Shown: positions 1-11,204 of the stretch, piece by piece | How positions within the stretch are numbered: the first letter of the stretch is position 1 | Layout of the letters: each line of letters opens with the position of its first letter | Origin: Gloeopeniophorella convolvens | Taxonomy: Eukaryota; Basidiomycota; Agaricomycetes; Russulales | Length of the DNA stretch: 64,000 nucleotides | NCBI GenBank assembly: GCA_022496205.1 | Contig: WTXD01000004.1 | Coordinates: 62,001-126,000 of the forward strand | Direction: 5' to 3' | The notes under the pieces: generated by a model | Databases searched by the model: none | Told to the model about the DNA's origin: nothing | What the model saw: only the letters and a program-made list of their open reading frames with translations | Position numbers and translations under genes: made by a program

Positions 1-373
1 GATCAGGGCGCGGACATCCTCCGGAGCCTCGTCGGACAGCGCGAGCAGATCGAGAATGCGCGCAACACGGTGCGTCGCCGCCTTTCCCCGCTTCATCATG
101 CGTGCAGTTCAATTGAACGCTGACACCCGTTCGGCTCGGCACAGCTGCAAACCGCGGACAGCTCGATTGACCGTGCGTCCGGGACGCTCAAGAAGATGAT
201 CCGGCGGTACGTCCTTCCCTCCGCCGCGCGGCGCGCAGCCGACGCACCCGCCCCCAGGTGGTTCTGAATGCGCTTGTACACACAGGATGTATCAGCAGCG
301 CGTGGTGACCGCCGTCATCATCATCGTCCTCGTCCTACTCATCGCGATCATCCTCTGGGAGAAGCTGCGATAA
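1..373 (+). CDS. vti1: Vti1-type v-SNARE, 3' part (5' end outside window)
   Basis: C-terminal part of a SNARE acting in Golgi-to-endosome/vacuole vesicle fusion. Three exons fit at 1-69, 145-206 and 286-373, with introns of 75 and 79 bases and matching phases. The joined product starts DQGADILRSLVGQREQIENA and continues through an LQTADSSIDRASG stretch into a basic KKMIRR segment. It then has a single hydrophobic tail anchor (VVTAVIIIVLVLLIAIILW) and ends KLR. The SQRE-LENAR-like SNARE helix, its spacing to the membrane anchor and the lack of residues beyond the anchor match the Vti1 family. Bos1-type SNAREs are the main alternative. The reading frame is intact in what is visible; the N-terminal Habc bundle lies upstream of the window. 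Confidence 0.82.
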
Positions 374-1571
374 CTGTCCTCGTCCCCGTTTAGTATCTAC
401 TGGACGCTCTGCGCCCGGGTCGTGTATTTATGCTTCTTCTCTCTCCTGCCTTTGACGATGCGGTACTATGTTTTTGTTTTGTTTTGTCTGTATGGTTCTG
501 GTGCCGTCGGCGGTGTTTGGGCGTTGCCCGCGCTCATGCGTCTCGGGTTCAAGGTTCTTGGCTCGCCGCCGTTGTCGCGGCGACGCCGCCCTGCCCTACG
601 GATAGTATACACTTCTGGAATGTCTCTGCGCCCGTAATTACGTTCACCGAGAGACTTCGCTCGCGGACTCACAGCAAAGTTGTTGGCGCTCGGCTCTTAC
701 GTTGCCAGCGACACAGTGCGAGACGCGCGCCAGCCCGCTTCGGGCCCTTCCACTTCGGGTGCGCGCCCCAGGTCGAATGAAATTCGATTCAAGCTCACAC
801 CTTCATATCCTCTGAATCTTCTGTCTTCTAACCCATTCTCAGTATTTACTCCGAGATGAAACTCGAGTCGAGTCAGTCGACGCACGTCGCACGACATTGG
901 CCGGTTGGCAGGAGACGTGGCCCACCCGCCTCGGCCCCTCGTTCCCTACAGCCCGTTCGCTGAACCCCGCACGTCTCATCTTCCCCGGTCCCCGCAAAGC
1001 CCAGTGTATCCAAACAAGCGCGCAACGCGCTCCTCAGCCTGTGATGCAAGTTGCGTCATCCGACGCTCGTACAGCTTGCGAGGATGCGGCAAGGAGGCGG
1101 TATATACGCTGGTGATGCCAACACGTCGGTGGAGTGCGCCGGCTGCGCGCGGCCGAGCAATATCTTGAGCGCAGTCACGTATGTGCTTGTCAGGCCTGAT
1201 CATGCGAGCACCCTCGTCCTGCCGTCAAGTTGTCCATGCGATGCCGTCTCTGGGGCATTTTCGCCCTCTGGATCGACGGTCAGGTTCGTCCGCTCATCCT
1301 TGTCCCGGCAATAGCCTGCTCACCCTACACGCTTCGCAGGCCGGCGCCGCCGCCCATGTCTGATGCTCCCCAGCACTACTCCATTTGTCGCCCACGAGAA
1401 AACGCGTTACCAAACCGCCGCCAGCAGCGCATGGCGCGGCGGTAGTGAAGACTGCGGTGCTGTAAATCTCAGTCAGCAGACACCAGCCTGGTCGGCGCGC
1501 GGTGCATATATTCGACGAGGCTCGTGCTCGGATATGGTGTTGCAGCATACTACGACTCTGCGCGCGCTGAG
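374..1571. other. Intergenic, no gene recognised
   Basis: About 1.2 kb between the SNARE stop and the next gene. Open frames on both strands are short and lack recognisable motifs or good splice-joined extensions. It presumably holds the 3' UTR of the SNARE gene and the promoter of the GNAT gene. No tRNA, repeat or transposon feature was seen. Confidence 0.5.
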
Positions 1572-2601
1572 ATGACACCTCCAAATCTCACGATAAGAGT
1601 TCGTCCCGGACCCGAGCGGTGAGTCTCACCTACCCCGTCTCGTTCCATACGTATCATTCAACACGCTACTGCGCTAGACGCTCTCATCGACGAAGCGATA
1701 CAACTCTTCTGCGCACTCATGACGAAAGGTCGACCCCCAAGTGCTTAGATCCGTTCTTTGCTGACCCAGCGGGCGCGCAGACCCCGCCGCGGTTGCATTC
1801 ACCGCGGGTGACACCTCGGTCATGGCGCCCATGGCACGTGCAATGATTACCCCGCTCGCGCGCCTCGCAGGCGACATGTACGCCGCGCGTGACGCGGCTA
1901 CCGGTGCGCTCGTCGGATACACGATCTGGGTGCGCCCGGGCGAGACGCTCTTCGCGACGTGCGTCCGGCGCTGTGCATCAGCGCTGCTGCTTATTCATGA
2001 TACCCACGATTTGCAGGAAGGAGCAGCGCCAGCTCGGGTTTTACGAGCTCTTCGAGCAGCTGCCGGAGGACGCACGCGCGTACTACCTCGACGCGGTGAG
2101 CAGCTCGGTTCGTGCGCGGAGCGCAGTGGCTGATCAGTGCGGGCGATAGCTGGCAAGAGATTTCCCTGAGTTTGCGGATGGGGCGATCGGCGTCAAGGAT
2201 ACGGAGAAGAACAGCTATTGGTGCTACTTTGCGATGGTCAGGGAGGACTATCAGGGTACTGGCGTCGCGCGGGCGCTGTTCGACCTCGCCTATGACAAGG
2301 TGCGCACCCCCGGTGGCTGCGCCTGCATTGCCTAGGGCGCTGATGTGGGCCCAGGCCCAGCCCGGAGACATCCTCGGCCTCGCTACCACGAATCCGCGAA
2401 ACGTCAGGCCTCCGCAAAACTGTTCACTGTGCTGTTGAGTCTGGGTTTTGTTGGCAGATCGAGATATACACCAGGCTCGGGCTCGAGCTCAAAGGCCACA
2501 GGGTGATGCCGTCCGAGTGGGTTGACTGGGGCTCGTGGGTCTTTTCTCGGCGCGTCGAGGGGCTGCGGCGACTGGCGGTGTGGGTCGGGGTCTTCCAGTG
2601 A
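1572..2601 (+). pseudogene. GNAT-family N-acetyltransferase with frame-disrupted 5' part
   Basis: Acetyl-CoA-dependent acetyltransferase of the GNAT fold; substrate not predictable. The 3' part is clean: exons 1822(or earlier)-1958, 2017-2095, 2150-2299, 2355-2402 and 2458-2601 join with matching phases. They read MAPMARAM...LVGYTIWVRPGETLFAT, then QLGFYELFEQLPEDARAYYL, then YWCYFAMVREDYQGTGVA (the Q-x-x-G-x-A acetyl-CoA loop), then ALATTNPRNV-type and LELKGHRVMPSEW-type strands typical of fungal GNATs. Upstream, conserved-looking N-terminal pieces (DALIDEAIQLFCALMTK near 1680-1727, CLDPFFADPAG near 1742-1775, DPAAVAFTAGD near 1779-1812) lie in three different frames without an intron to explain it. 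A possible first exon is 1572-1618. Either the 5' part carries small indels (sequencing or real), or translation starts at 1822 and gives a truncated protein. Confidence 0.6.
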
Positions 2602-4592
2602 GTGGAGTTGGTGTTTGCTTGTTCCGACATACCGTCTCACTACTGTCGTGGCGTAACTCGTTTTTGCAGCGCGACCTTACGTAGATAGTCGATCAGCTGG
2701 GCCACCGCGGGATGTCCAGCGAGCTCATCAGGGATGTCCATCGCCGTACGGAGAGGAAAGAATGGAATTTTTCGGAGCACTGGCTGGGCATTTGGTGTGC
2801 AGACACGCCGTTAGCGATGCCCATATCTGTCAGTGCAAGACTGATCGATTCCACGGCATTGATAAAGCTCAAAGAGTCGAACGTCGCAGGGGCTTCCGAG
2901 ATCACGTGTACCCCCCGGAAGTCCGGATTCCGAGGCGCCAGAAGGCTCCGAGTCAGCCCACTCTGTCAAGTCCGCCCAGCAGTCACTGGCACCTATCCAT
3001 ACATTGATTCCTCTGCTCTGCACTACCAACCCTCCGATACAGGCGAACGGCTTGGTATGACGGGATGCAAGGGTGCCACCTCCATTCTAAATCGAATCTC
3101 ATCCCAGACCCTTTGCGGCTACGCATATAGCTCACTGGACGTGCTGGGGACGTGATGTAGAACACTCACCCTCGAAATGTGACTCTTCGCAATCACCTTT
3201 GTGTCGCGTTTGGCTCGTATGGCGCGAAAACGACCTTTAGTCTTGGCCTCACCCTACCGGTTGCAATGCCCAATGATGAGGTCAAGAGCGCGACTGTGAA
3301 TATGCGGAGGAACTGCATGGCCAGTCACTCCACTTGCGTCGCCAGAACGCATACTTATGCGTGTTTCAAAGAGCTCGGCGAACACTGTCGGGTACCGTTG
3401 TTTGATCAGCGACGAGTCTTCGCCGAACGATTCTGGGGCCCAATGTGCGTGGAAAACGGCCTTTTCCCCGCCGAACTCAGCTGATCATGGCCGTCTCAAT
3501 CGGCCCACGTATGTTTGGTCTTGCAGAGACTCAGTTGGGACGCGCTGTGAGCGCTAGACTCTAGCTCGCTATCCACATCGCGGTAATAAACCTGATTCAA
3601 GTTGAACGCGCCATTATCTCAGCGCACCGCAGGCACCGTCCGTCTTAACCGGGCGCCATCGGACCATCACACGTCCAATACTTTGCGAACACCTTTATTT
3701 TGGTCGCGAGAAACGCCACGCTCCAGCGCTCCAGCGCTTTTCGGTACGCGGGAACGATGACGGTGCGGCACTCTATTGACCGGTCCCGTTTTGCATGCGT
3801 CAGCGCGAGAGCAACTGTGTTGCCACATTGGCACGTTAACCAGCATGAAGGCAGTGGCATCCAAACCGAGCAGGCGGATTTCCTCAGCTAGGACAACGGT
3901 GCCTTGTATCATAGTGCCAGAGTGCGTGATGGAGAAGCAAGCCCGAAAGAAGCTCGCACTTCGTACGCACCAAGAAAAAGGGGTTTCTTCAAAACGACCC
4001 CCTCTCGCCCTTCCATTCATCGTCTAGTCTGTAGTATGGCGCCAGGCGACATTGCTTTAGCAGTCTTGGAGCCAGGTGGTACAGCGGACCCGACATGCAA
4101 AGTTCGGCATCCTATCAAGCGCATTTCTCGAAATACATCCTGTGACAAGGCCGGATTTTGGCCTCATGGCATTATGTGGCACCTCAGGCTCCCGGCGATT
4201 CACGGTTTCCGACTTGCAAGGCGTCAGTTCAGCTTCCATATCAAGAAGAGCACGTTTGCGGCGAGGACGCATATCCTCTTACCTGGTGCCGCATGCATCT
4301 CCCTATCAATACCACACTGAGTTAAGTCACCCATACTTCATTTGCCGAGGTAAGCAATATACTAAACAACCTATCTGTATGCCAATTCTCACGCCGGCAC
4401 TACACCCTGCGCGCCTGGCGCCGATTTGCATTGTAAGCGCCATGTTGGCACCCCAGAACAGGGACGAGTATACGGGCACGTCATATTATGCCGGGCACTT
4501 CTGAAACTTCCTCTGCAGGCTCAAATCCTTCAAGTAAACATGTGTCTGGGGTGCGTTGATCCCCCTCCCCGCCACCTGTCAAGTAATAGAAG
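2602..4592. other. Long stretch without a recognisable gene
   Basis: Nearly 2 kb with only short, motif-free open frames on both strands. Several frames of 70-150 codons exist, but they show neither family motifs nor consistent splice-joined partners. No tRNA or obvious repeat was seen. Confidence 0.45.
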
Positions 4593-5442
4593 ATGTTCGG
4601 AAGTCTGTCTCGAAATATGTCTTACACTCGCGACGGTTTCAAGTATATTGTCTATGGTATGTAAGCCTCTGTGTCTGAATCCGACGACCTCGAACCTGAC
4701 ACGAACAACTGATGCTTTCCGGGCAGGTGTGAGGCTTGCGCCCCACTATGTCGCGCAGTTCGGCTCTTCGCGTGCTTCAGCAAATATCGCCTTCTTAGCC
4801 TACAGCACCGCCGTGTTTGCTTCGATCATGACTCACGTTATCGCGCAAAGCTTTCTCGGTGAGCTGAACTGGACTGTAGGCGCTGGGGTCCCAGGTGGAT
4901 TCGCATCATACTATGTGCAAAAGCCTCCCTGCGTATGGTGTCGGGCTGTGGGTACCGCAGCTTCCATGTTATCGAATCTGCTCGCCAATGGGCTTCTGGT
5001 GAGCTTTACAGGGCTCCAGGTAATCTCGATGTGCTCATTGCCATTCAGGCATTCCAATGTCATATGGGCTGGAGTATTGTTTACATCGCCGCTCTTCTTT
5101 GTATCATATACGCAACTACGCTCAGTATGTACCCATATCCACCGGCACGTCAACGCGACCTGATCCTCACGCATAGGCCTTGGAATCTTTGAGCTATGCT
5201 TCTTCCGCGCGTCACTCAGCGACTTTATCGACGCTGCCGTGCGGATGGGCTTCGCTTGCTACGGCGCTTCGATCGTGCTCATCCTGTTCGCGACGGTGCT
5301 CATCCTCGAGCGCGGAAGGCTCGACACTAGGCCCAGGCAACGCGACAGCATTCTTACAAAACACATCGCAAGGCGCCGCGATATTCGTGCAGTTCAGCGC
5401 GGGAGACGAGGTGGGGATCCCGCCCTTGCCAAGCCATGGTAG
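4593..5442 (+). pseudogene. Relic of an agaricomycete multi-pass membrane protein
   Basis: Hydrophobic segments typical of a large agaricomycete family of seven-helix proteins of unknown function. A candidate first exon (4593-4656, MFGSLSRNMSYTRDGF) joins in phase to 4727 onward across a 70-base intron. The second exon gives transmembrane-like stretches IAFLAYSTAVFASIMTHVIA and VGTAASMLSNLLANGLLV. The family's usual continuation (LYRA..., then IVYIAALLCIIYATT) lies one frame over. After an intron ending near 5176 a further helix follows (MGFACYGASIVLILFATVLI). The last piece (LGPGNATAFLQNTSQGAAIF, near 5330-5390) is again in another frame, and the final helices are missing. The frame shifts and truncation suggest a decayed copy, though sequence errors could contribute. 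Confidence 0.45.
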
Positions 5443-5919
5443 CTCTTGCCTAGTGTATGCGTCCCTTGCTTTGCTGGTGTACGTACCAGAGTTCTGGGGA
5501 AGATTCAGAGTCCATATACTGTACAGTATATACTATTCTTTCAGAATGTAATATGTATAGTTTATAAGGGCGACGGTCGCCCGTCTCAGGGCACAGCGTC
5601 CTTGTCAATGGAGCTGATGCCACAGGGTCAGCGGTGTATGAAGATATGTGAATTTGTTCCGACATCTCTCTTGCATATTCATTCATGCGTCTCCAACACT
5701 CGCACATCACACGGTCGCGTAATTGATTGCATACCTACGTGGTCCCGGTCAGGGATGCCGCTGTCTATCGACTTGGCACGTAGAACTACGTGGAAAACCA
5801 TAAAGGGAGGGCAGGGCGCGGGAGTTTCAATTCCGGCCCCGTGACAAACGCGTGACGCGAGTCAGAAGCGGCGACTGTCCACAGTGGCCCCGGCCGCGGC
5901 ACCTTCGTTGAACACCCCG

Positions 5920-7440
5920 ATGTCGCAATCTCGCACGAAGGCAAAGGGCAAGAAACCACCTCAACACAGTCTCGAGGAATCTAGGTAAGCCCGATTAGGT
6001 GCCTACCTCGCGACCGCCGGATTATGAACCCTCATGTTATCGTAGCTCTCTAGAACTTACCTCTCAACTCGCTGCCGCCCGCACAGAACTCCTCGAGCTC
6101 CAGCAACGCTACGATGCCCTCCGTGTACATCAAGAGCACCTGAGGGAAGAAATGGTAGTAAGGGAGAAGAAATATAGACGCTTCAAGAGGTGGGTATTCG
6201 AGACGAAGCAGCGAGTTCCCCCGAAAGAGATGGAGGATATCGACGGACCATCCGACCCCCCTGCCGGTATGACACCACCGCCACAGCAGGTCGCGCCTTC
6301 TGCAATGCTCATAACTCCAGTATCACCAATGAGTGCGTACAATCTGCGATGGGCACCGGGTACAATGCTGATCTCACACAGGACTCCGCCCGTCGCGTTC
6401 TGGTGTCAAGCGTTCCCTGACTAAACTCTCGTCCCTGCGGAACAACCCACTATCGCCCAACAAGAATATACTCAATACTCCACAGTACGCTAACTAGTGT
6501 CATGCCACATTTCCTTACCTTACCTGAATGGATGCAGGAAACCCCGCCCCTCCTCGTCGGAAAGCTCTCCTTCGGTGCCTGCGAAGCGGCCTCTTGAACA
6601 CGACGAGAACGATGATACCACAGAAGAAATGTCACAGACACAGGAAGATTCTCAAGGTTCGTCTAGCCTATCAGGTTACCGTTGGACTGCATCTTGATAT
6701 CTGTGCCCAGCGCTTACGTTCTGGCAACCTTCGACGCCATCACAACGTGAACGTGCCATGAAATCATCACCCTCCTCACGTTCCCCGGCACGCAAGCGCA
6801 CTGCCACACTGCAATCACCCCCATCCACAAAGCGTCTCCGGCGCGGCGAGCCCGCTGCAGGGCCCTCGAAAACACCCGCGCCAACATCACGCTATAAACG
6901 GGCGCACGGCTCGTCCCCGGTGGCACTCAATGCGGAATTCGAGATAAACCCTACAGCAAATGCGGGCGTGCCTTTCGCCTTCGATGAAGTCGTGCGTGGT
7001 CGCCAGCATCGGCACGCGCTCGGCGCGGGCGACTGCGAGGAATGCCGTGAGGTGCGTATATGCTGTGCACAGATTCTACGCCCCCCTTCCTTGCTTACAC
7101 GCGTACATGCTAGTGGTACGCTGCCATCGGACCCCTCCCACCGCGACTGGAGGCGCCGCGCTGGAACTCGCCGTCGCCGCCGCCTGCAGGTGAGCCGGAC
7201 TCTGCCAGCGTGCACGCACACCGCCAGGCGGTGTCGCGGCACCGTGCGCAGTGGGCGCGCGCGCCGACGCCGCCAGGCTACTGGGATATTGGCTTCCCCG
7301 ATACGCAAGCGGTCCAACGAATCAACGAGAAAGCCACGGAGATGCACAGACAGAAGCGTGCGGCGGTCGCGCAGGAGGTACGCAAGGGCAGTGGACGGTA
7401 TCGCCGACGGGATCAGGGTGCAGGAATTAGAAGGGTGTAG
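5920..7440 (+). CDS. Sae2/CtIP/Ctp1-type DNA-end-resection factor
   Basis: Cofactor and regulator of the Mre11-Rad50-Nbs1 nuclease in double-strand-break end resection; acts in the nucleus. Six exons (5920-5984, 6046-6332, 6382-6484, 6538-6656, 6711-7051, 7114-7440) join with consistent phases into 413 residues. The N-terminal region (about residues 22-75) is a leucine-rich coiled coil (LTSQLAAARTELLELQQRYD...), as expected for the tetramerisation region. The middle is Ser/Pro/Lys-rich and disordered. The C-terminal block has a GDCEECREWY cysteine pair, a VSRHRAQW motif, then APTPPGYWDIGFPDT, the hallmark order (CxxC, RHR, TPxxFW/YW, FPxT) of the Sae2/Ctp1 C-terminal domain that binds DNA and activates the nuclease. 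Length is in the fungal range. The ATG at 5920 is chosen because it opens the only frame that splices into the coiled coil. Confidence 0.8.
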
Positions 7441-7605
7441 GATGAGTGTGACACGTTACTCTGCACTGAGGGTTTCGTTATCTGAGAGCGCTTAATTGTT
7501 TCATCATGTGCTGTACGATTATCAATGTCCATATCTTAGATTTCGTATGCTTGGGTGTCGTCCGTTGGTGTCCTCTTATACGCGTTGGTGACAATTGCGG
7601 TGGTC

Positions 7606-7677
7606 ACACCGATGGTGAAGCGGTTATCATGCTTGCCTTCCAAGCAAGCGGCACGGGTTCGACTCCCGTTCGGTGTA
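7606..7677 (+). tRNA. tRNA-Gly (anticodon UCC)
   Basis: A 72-base cloverleaf. The acceptor stem ACACCGA (7606-7612) pairs with TCGGTGT (7670-7676), with discriminator A at 7677. The anticodon arm CTTGC-CTTCCAA-GCAAG has anticodon TCC. The T arm ACGGG-TTCGACT-CCCGT is perfectly paired. The sequence continues into a T-rich tract (cccctttttatt), as expected for a Pol III terminator. No intron is present. Confidence 0.93.
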
Positions 7678-8975
7678 TCACCTCCCCTTTTTATTATCTG
7701 TGTAGGATAGTTTTGTGTTATTATTACATAATCACAATCGGCGGTCGCTCGCTCGGAACGACTGTCACCGGTCACCGCCGATATGGATGCACCTGGCACT
7801 CACTGACATCCCCGATCAGACCAGCAAGCTTTCTGCGTGCCCAACACGCTGTCTCCACCGAGTACTCGCCTTGGGCATCTTTGAGTACAGCGAACGCACC
7901 ACGGCCCGCGTGGGCACGACGCCTGTCCCCCGGCGGGTGGCCCCAACAGCCATCGTGTTTGTTGGAGCGTTCAGAATGGCAGTATCCTCAACCGTCTCCC
8001 GTATTCGATGCTTACATGTTTCTCATCTATTCAACAAAAAAATAACAAACCTCGCGTGCGCCGTCGCTACCTTCCTTCCGCCGCTGAGCAGATCATGGTT
8101 CAGGTTCGGAGGCGGATCGACGCCGCGGTGCGTCAACAGCGAACGTCCGCGCTCGTGACCCTACGACAGGAAGAATCAACGGTGTATTTGGATCGAATTA
8201 CCGGATCTGTTACCCAGAATCCTGGCTGAGGCCACGGTGTTCGTAGTGACCGGGCCCTGTTAATGAGTACCCATGCGCAGACATAGCCTTCACGCGCAAG
8301 ATCTGCCAACGCCAACTTCATAGTGCAGGGCCTCCGATAGCGACCCCACCGGGGTTCCCCCGTTCATATATTCCCTCGCTAGGTCAACGTGCACCGGTAC
8401 GTTTTATTCCAGCCTCCCACTGGTCTGACCGGTGTTTGTGACTATCAACCCTCCTGTCACACATAGCTTATGGGGCCACCGCGGCCACGGATGGCTGTCC
8501 ACGGCAGCTGATGTGGTTGTGCCCGAATGGCATGGGACCTGGGCCGCAGGGCTCCTCCCACCCCGCCGCCTTGAGGAACTTAGTCCGCCCAGGTGATTTG
8601 GCACAACGTGCTTAGCCCGTTCGCTGCTCCAGGTTCGGTACTTATCTCATTTCCTTGTGCCATACTGTCATTTTCCCTCTATATAAGGTGTTCGTTGAGT
8701 GAACTCCCCGATTTCCGCCGTCATTGCGCTCTGGAAAACCCCAGCTTGCGCTCGTATGAACATCATCGGCCGCTCCTTGCACTTCCATGCGGTCTCCATG
8801 TCGCTACGCAATCGCGATGCACGGCCAAACGGCGCTTGCCAAGCGTCCTACAAGAAACGGATGGAAGCCCCGGACATCGCTGGTAGATGGGCTGATACAT
8901 CCACCACCAAGTGCTACCTTTGCGTGTAAGCAATACTGGTCATTGATGTCTCTGGACCTTACTGACCTCCGACGT
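7678..8975. other. Intergenic between tRNA-Gly and F-box gene
   Basis: Begins with the T-rich Pol III terminator of the tRNA. Otherwise about 1.2 kb with no recognisable coding motif on either strand. An upstream exon of the F-box gene may lie near 8800-8926, where an open frame ends at a GTAAGC donor that could join the acceptor at 8979, but this could not be proved. Confidence 0.45.
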
Positions 8976-8989
8976 TAGGCTGCCATACA

Positions 8990-10462
8990 GTGACGACGGC
9001 TGCGACTTGGACACTTCCGGAAGATGTCCTCGTAGAGATATTCGGTGCCTATCGCTTGCAGGACACAACGGGTTGGCTGTGCCAAATGAACTGGTTGACA
9101 CTGGTCCACGTGTGCAGGCGCTGGAGACAGGCCATATTTAGATCATCGCGCCGGCTGAACCTCCAAGCCCATTGTACATCTGGTACACGAGTGGAGAGTA
9201 TAGCAACCCATTTCTCGCACCTACCTCTTGTTCTCCATTATCCGGGGCGCAAACCCCAAGCCAGGTGGAACCCCCAAGACGAGGACTGCGTGCGATTCGC
9301 TCTCAATAGCGGACGTGCACACACAGTCGATCTTCAAATTGATGACCTTGTCGCACCGCATGCCCTCGAAGGACTCAGCCGTCATGCGCCAATATTGGAG
9401 AATCTTCGTATAGATTTTCCAGACGGTACGAAGCTCAAGATTCCCTCAGACCTTTTCGGCGACAAGTTGGCCCCTCTGCACTCGTTATCACTGTGTGGCG
9501 TCGCCCTTCCTGCCCAACTTCCGTTCTTGCATCGTATTCCGACCCTCACTTCCCTTTCCCTGGAACGCATAAGTCTCCCTACGCGTACAATTCTTCACAA
9601 CTTGATTGATTCCATGGGCGACATGCCTTCGTTGAATTCCCTATCTATCGGATTCCTTCACGCATCGAGCCGTGATGCCTATGACACCGTTGATGAAAGG
9701 CGCCAACAAGATCGGCCACGGATGCAGGTACCATTGCCGAGCCTACGTGAACTTAAGTTTCACGGCGTCCGCCAATATCTGGAGGAACTGTCATCCAGAG
9801 TGCTGGCTCCCCTCCTCACGACTCTGGACGTCACCCTGTACAATCAATTGACGCTCACGGTCCCGCATTTCGCCAAGTTCCTCCATCGGACTGTGCTATG
9901 TTCTACACCATCATCTGGCCAGCTGAAATTCTCAAATGGGACTTCCGTGTCCATCGAGTTGGAAGCCCAGGAGAAATCCCCAGGCCAACGTCCTCCATGC
10001 AAAGTACTCATCTCTTGCCGGCCGTTCGATTGGCAGATCAGCTCTATCGCGCAAATATGCCATCAGATCTCCGGGATACTCTCTGACATCAGAGAGCTCT
10101 ACATCCAGTTCGACGGAAAGAGGATCTCACGTGAGTGGCGCGACGCGGTAGATCCTGATATCCGGTGGTATCTGCTAGAGTCATTTCGTGGGATCAGGGT
10201 GCTCCGAGTGGACGTAGGGATCAACACAGAGCTGAGGTGTGCATCCGATCCGGATATTGGAAGACAGATCGCACGTGTCTTGCCCAACTTGACTCTTCTC
10301 GAGTGGATTGTGCTGAATTGCAGTGGTGGCTACCACGCATTCGGCTGTCTCCCTGCTAACTCCCGTCGCGCGGACATGCGCTCTTTCTTACGGGGGCATG
10401 TGCTGAGACATTACACCAATATCTCCTCCATCCACTTTGAGACGCGCTTTCGGATTGGTTAA
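8990..10462 (+). CDS. F-box protein with leucine-rich C-terminal region
   Basis: Putative substrate-recognition subunit of an SCF ubiquitin ligase. A single long open frame of about 490 codons begins right after intron-like sequence. The F-box lies at the N-terminus (WTLPEDVLVEIFGAY...WLTLVHVCRRWRQAIFRS), followed by repeated leucine-rich segments (PLHSLSLCGVALPAQLPFLH, LTSLSLERISLP, LNSLSIGFLH, LRELKFHGV), as in agaricomycete F-box/LRR proteins. The frame opens with GTG at 8990 rather than ATG, so the true start lies in an upstream exon. An acceptor at about 8979 (GTTAG) preceded by a GTAAGC donor at about 8927 would allow this. The substrate is unknown. The frame is intact to the stop at 10460-10462. 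Confidence 0.75.
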   Translation: MTTAATWTLPEDVLVEIFGAYRLQDTTGWLCQMNWLTLVHVCRRWRQAIFRSSRRLNLQAHCTSGTRVESIATHFSHLPLVLHYPGRKPQARWNPQDEDCVRFALNSGRAHTVDLQIDDLVAPHALEGLSRHAPILENLRIDFPDGTKLKIPSDLFGDKLAPLHSLSLCGVALPAQLPFLHRIPTLTSLSLERISLPTRTILHNLIDSMGDMPSLNSLSIGFLHASSRDAYDTVDERRQQDRPRMQVPLPSLRELKFHGVRQYLEELSSRVLAPLLTTLDVTLYNQLTLTVPHFAKFLHRTVLCSTPSSGQLKFSNGTSVSIELEAQEKSPGQRPPCKVLISCRPFDWQISSIAQICHQISGILSDIRELYIQFDGKRISREWRDAVDPDIRWYLLESFRGIRVLRVDVGINTELRCASDPDIGRQIARVLPNLTLLEWIVLNCSGGYHAFGCLPANSRRADMRSFLRGHVLRHYTNISSIHFETRFRIG

Positions 10463-11204
10463 GCCACTCCGAGCGCTGACTCGGGTTATCAAGGGAATGC
10501 CACAAGTAGACTCGATGGTGTGGAAAACGCCTCCAGAGCTCGGATGCTCTAGGATTCTACCGGCGAGCGAAGCTTCATGTGATGGTTCGATCTCTCACAC
10601 ATATCTATATAGTAACAAACGACAACAAACGGCTGGCCCTAGCTTATCTCAGATAGAGCTGTCGACATACGATAGGTTGTGCTTTTCCCAAGCGCTTTCC
10701 TCACCAATACACCTACATTAGTACGAGGAACTTCCTCATACCTTATTTATCGCTTCCCTTTCTGAAGATCATCCGTCTTCTACAACCGATTATGGATACC
10801 GTATTCCCCCTCGGTTTCGGTTTATAGGCGACACGGAACAGAAATGTGCGGCCTGGACTAGTGAAATAGTATCCGCATTGCTTGTTTTAGGCCCACTAGT
10901 GGCACCCAGTTGGATGCCATGGCGTGTTCCTCCCTCCGTTAAGCAACTTCCACGTAACCATATCAGGTCACCGGTCACCCTCTGGAAGGTACGGTACAGG
11001 GGATCGTGTCGATAAGTCCCAGCTAGTGAACTCTACTGAGCCTTTTCGGGATGCGTAACGCCCAGAACGGCGCAGTCTGCCGTCACTGAGAAGAACGATG
11101 CTGCAACGGGCATGGCCTCGCTAATAAGGTTAGAGAAGCGCTGGACAAGGCATCATGTATATAACGAGCGTCGGTGAACCTGAATGCCATAAATCGCCAC
11201 CATT
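10463..11204. other. Intergenic with promoter of reductase copy A
   Basis: No coding motif seen. A TATATAA box at 11158-11164 lies about 40 bases upstream of the predicted start of the first reductase gene at 11205. Confidence 0.5.
11158..11164 (+). promoter_or_regulatory. TATA box of reductase copy A
   Basis: TATATAA, 41 bases before the ATG at 11205. Position and sequence suit a fungal core promoter; inferred only from sequence. Confidence 0.45.
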
